Shown: one piece after another, positions 46,684 to 47,340 of the stretch
Position numbering within the stretch: the stretch's first letter is position 1
Layout of the letters: each line of letters begins with the position of its first letter
Source: G020354085 sp964629975
GTDB lineage: Bacteria; Pseudomonadota; Gammaproteobacteria; Acidiferrobacterales; Sulfurifustaceae
NCBI GenBank assembly: GCA_964629975.1
Contig: CAZVUN010000006.1
Span: 1 to 47,340, forward strand
Direction: 5' to 3'
DNA length: 47,340 bases
Program-made: the position numbers and the translations under genes
The notes under the pieces: model-generated
Database searches by the model: none
The model's input: the letters and a program-made list of their open reading frames with translations, nothing else
What the model was told of the DNA's origin: nothing

Positions 46684-47340
46684 ATGGTGAGATTTGTGAT
46701 TGTCGCCGCAGCCAGAACCGGCAGCACGATGTTGCGCCTGATGCTCAATTCGCACCCGGACATCTGCTCGCATGGCGAGGTTTTTTCCCCTGACATGAAT
46801 GGCTTCATCGGCCTGGAGCAGAAGATCGCCGCGCCACTGCGAAAGTGGCTCATCGATCTGCGCGACCGGGATCCCAGACGTTTTCTCGAAGAATTCGTCT
46901 TCAATCCGGGGTCCGGCAAGGCGGTGGGGTTCAAGATACAGTATGGCAGCTTACGCGACCCGCGCTGGGAGGGCGTCCTTGGTGCGCTTGCTACCGATAC
47001 GTCGATAAGGATCGTGCACCTCACACGGCGGAACCGGCTGAAGCGGCTGGTATCGCACCGTCGTGCCATGGCGAGTGGCGTGAATGTGGTGGTGGACAAA
47101 GAACAGCTACCGAAGGTACCCAAGATCGTCGTTCGGTTCGAAGAACTTGCAGCAGATGTCGAGCACTGGGAGGCCGAAGAGAGCTTTTTCCGGCAACGGT
47201 TCCAGCATCATCCTAAATTTGAGATCGTGTATAAGGACATCCTCCGTGACGGAGGCGACATGCTGGCTGCGCTTCAGAGATTTCTGGTGTCAACGGCAAC
47301 CAATTTTGTCCCCTTTTCGGCAAGTAAAATTGTCCCTTAT
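46684..47340 (+). CDS. sulfotransferase, probably interrupted by an insertion sequence (3' end outside window)
   Basis: Open from ATG 46684 to the window end (219 codons). VIVAAARTGSTMLRLMLNSH is a typical sulfotransferase PAPS loop, IVHLTRRNRLKRLVSHRRA resembles the 3'-phosphate site, and VYKDILRDGGDMLAALQRFL matches the late region of the family. After that point (about 47287) the sequence changes character and resembles an IS terminus, so the natural C-terminus is probably lost or displaced. Confidence 0.75.
   Translation, partial: MVRFVIVAAARTGSTMLRLMLNSHPDICSHGEVFSPDMNGFIGLEQKIAAPLRKWLIDLRDRDPRRFLEEFVFNPGSGKAVGFKIQYGSLRDPRWEGVLGALATDTSIRIVHLTRRNRLKRLVSHRRAMASGVNVVVDKEQLPKVPKIVVRFEELAADVEHWEAEESFFRQRFQHHPKFEIVYKDILRDGGDMLAALQRFLVSTATNFVPFSASKIVPY
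47288..47340. mobile_element. probable left end of an IS21-like element
   Basis: From TGTCAACGG at 47288 the DNA turns AT-rich and has a repeated motif, AATTTTGTCCCC (47302-47313) and AAAATTGTCCC (47326-47336), spaced about 24 bases apart. Repeated short sites next to a TG end are typical of IS21-family termini. No transposase is visible inside the window. Confidence 0.5.

Overview
The window looks like a chromosomal segment of a GC-rich gammaproteobacterium outside the Enterobacterales. The gene order ubiG-mtaD / mtnA-gyrA-serC-(serA)-pheA-hisC-tyrA-aroA-cmk-rpsA-ihfB-lapA-lapB-pyrF closely follows, from memory, the order around gyrA in Pseudomonas. Separate tyrA and aroA genes, a short SerA and two SulP carriers next to a TauE-type exporter suggest a sulfur-oxidising or autotrophic lineage of the Chromatiales/Acidiferrobacterales kind. 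That assignment is inference only. No rRNA, tRNA or CRISPR array was seen.

Region 1 (1-6422, minus strand) carries anion transport genes. They are a SulP carrier with an unusual soluble insert (cut by the left edge), a TauE/SafE permease fused to two UspA domains, a 78-residue membrane protein and a second SulP-STAS carrier. Region 2 (6507-17588) is housekeeping: a YpjD-type cytochrome c assembly-like protein, a metallo-beta-lactamase-fold protein, ffh, rsd, a diguanylate cyclase response regulator, rmuC, gph, ubiG, and the methylthioadenosine-salvage pair mtaD and mtnA, read divergently. Region 3 (17718-34245, plus strand) is a dense run from gyrA through serine and aromatic amino acid synthesis, cmk, rpsA, ihfB, the LPS-control pair lapA-lapB and pyrF to the ADP-heptose genes hldA-hldD. 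Many neighbours overlap by 1-11 bases.

Region 4 (34311-47340) is the accessory part, a surface-polysaccharide locus. It opens with an RfaH-type antiterminator and a MarR-like regulator. Next come a stem-loop and a sequence matching the RfaH recruitment site ops at 11 of 12 positions. The biosynthetic part has a decapitated UDP-glucuronate decarboxylase, a UDP-glucuronate 4-epimerase, manC, gmd and fcl (GDP-mannose to GDP-L-fucose), an APS kinase (activated sulfate), a Wzm/Wzt exporter and two sulfotransferase-like genes. Together they suggest a sulfated, probably fucose- and uronate-containing polysaccharide exported by an ABC transporter.

The locus is visibly remodelled. Between manC and gmd lie two unrelated HEPN/nucleotidyltransferase (toxin-antitoxin type) modules. 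Both HEPN genes are frameshifted, and one nucleotidyltransferase carries an amber stop. They are separated by a second copy of the manC 3' end, giving direct repeats of about 220 bp that also include the start of the nucleotidyltransferase gene. At the right edge the last sulfotransferase appears to run into the end of an IS21-like element. The most interesting candidate for follow-up is this RfaH/ops-controlled sulfated-polysaccharide locus with its layered, decaying HEPN/MNT insertions.
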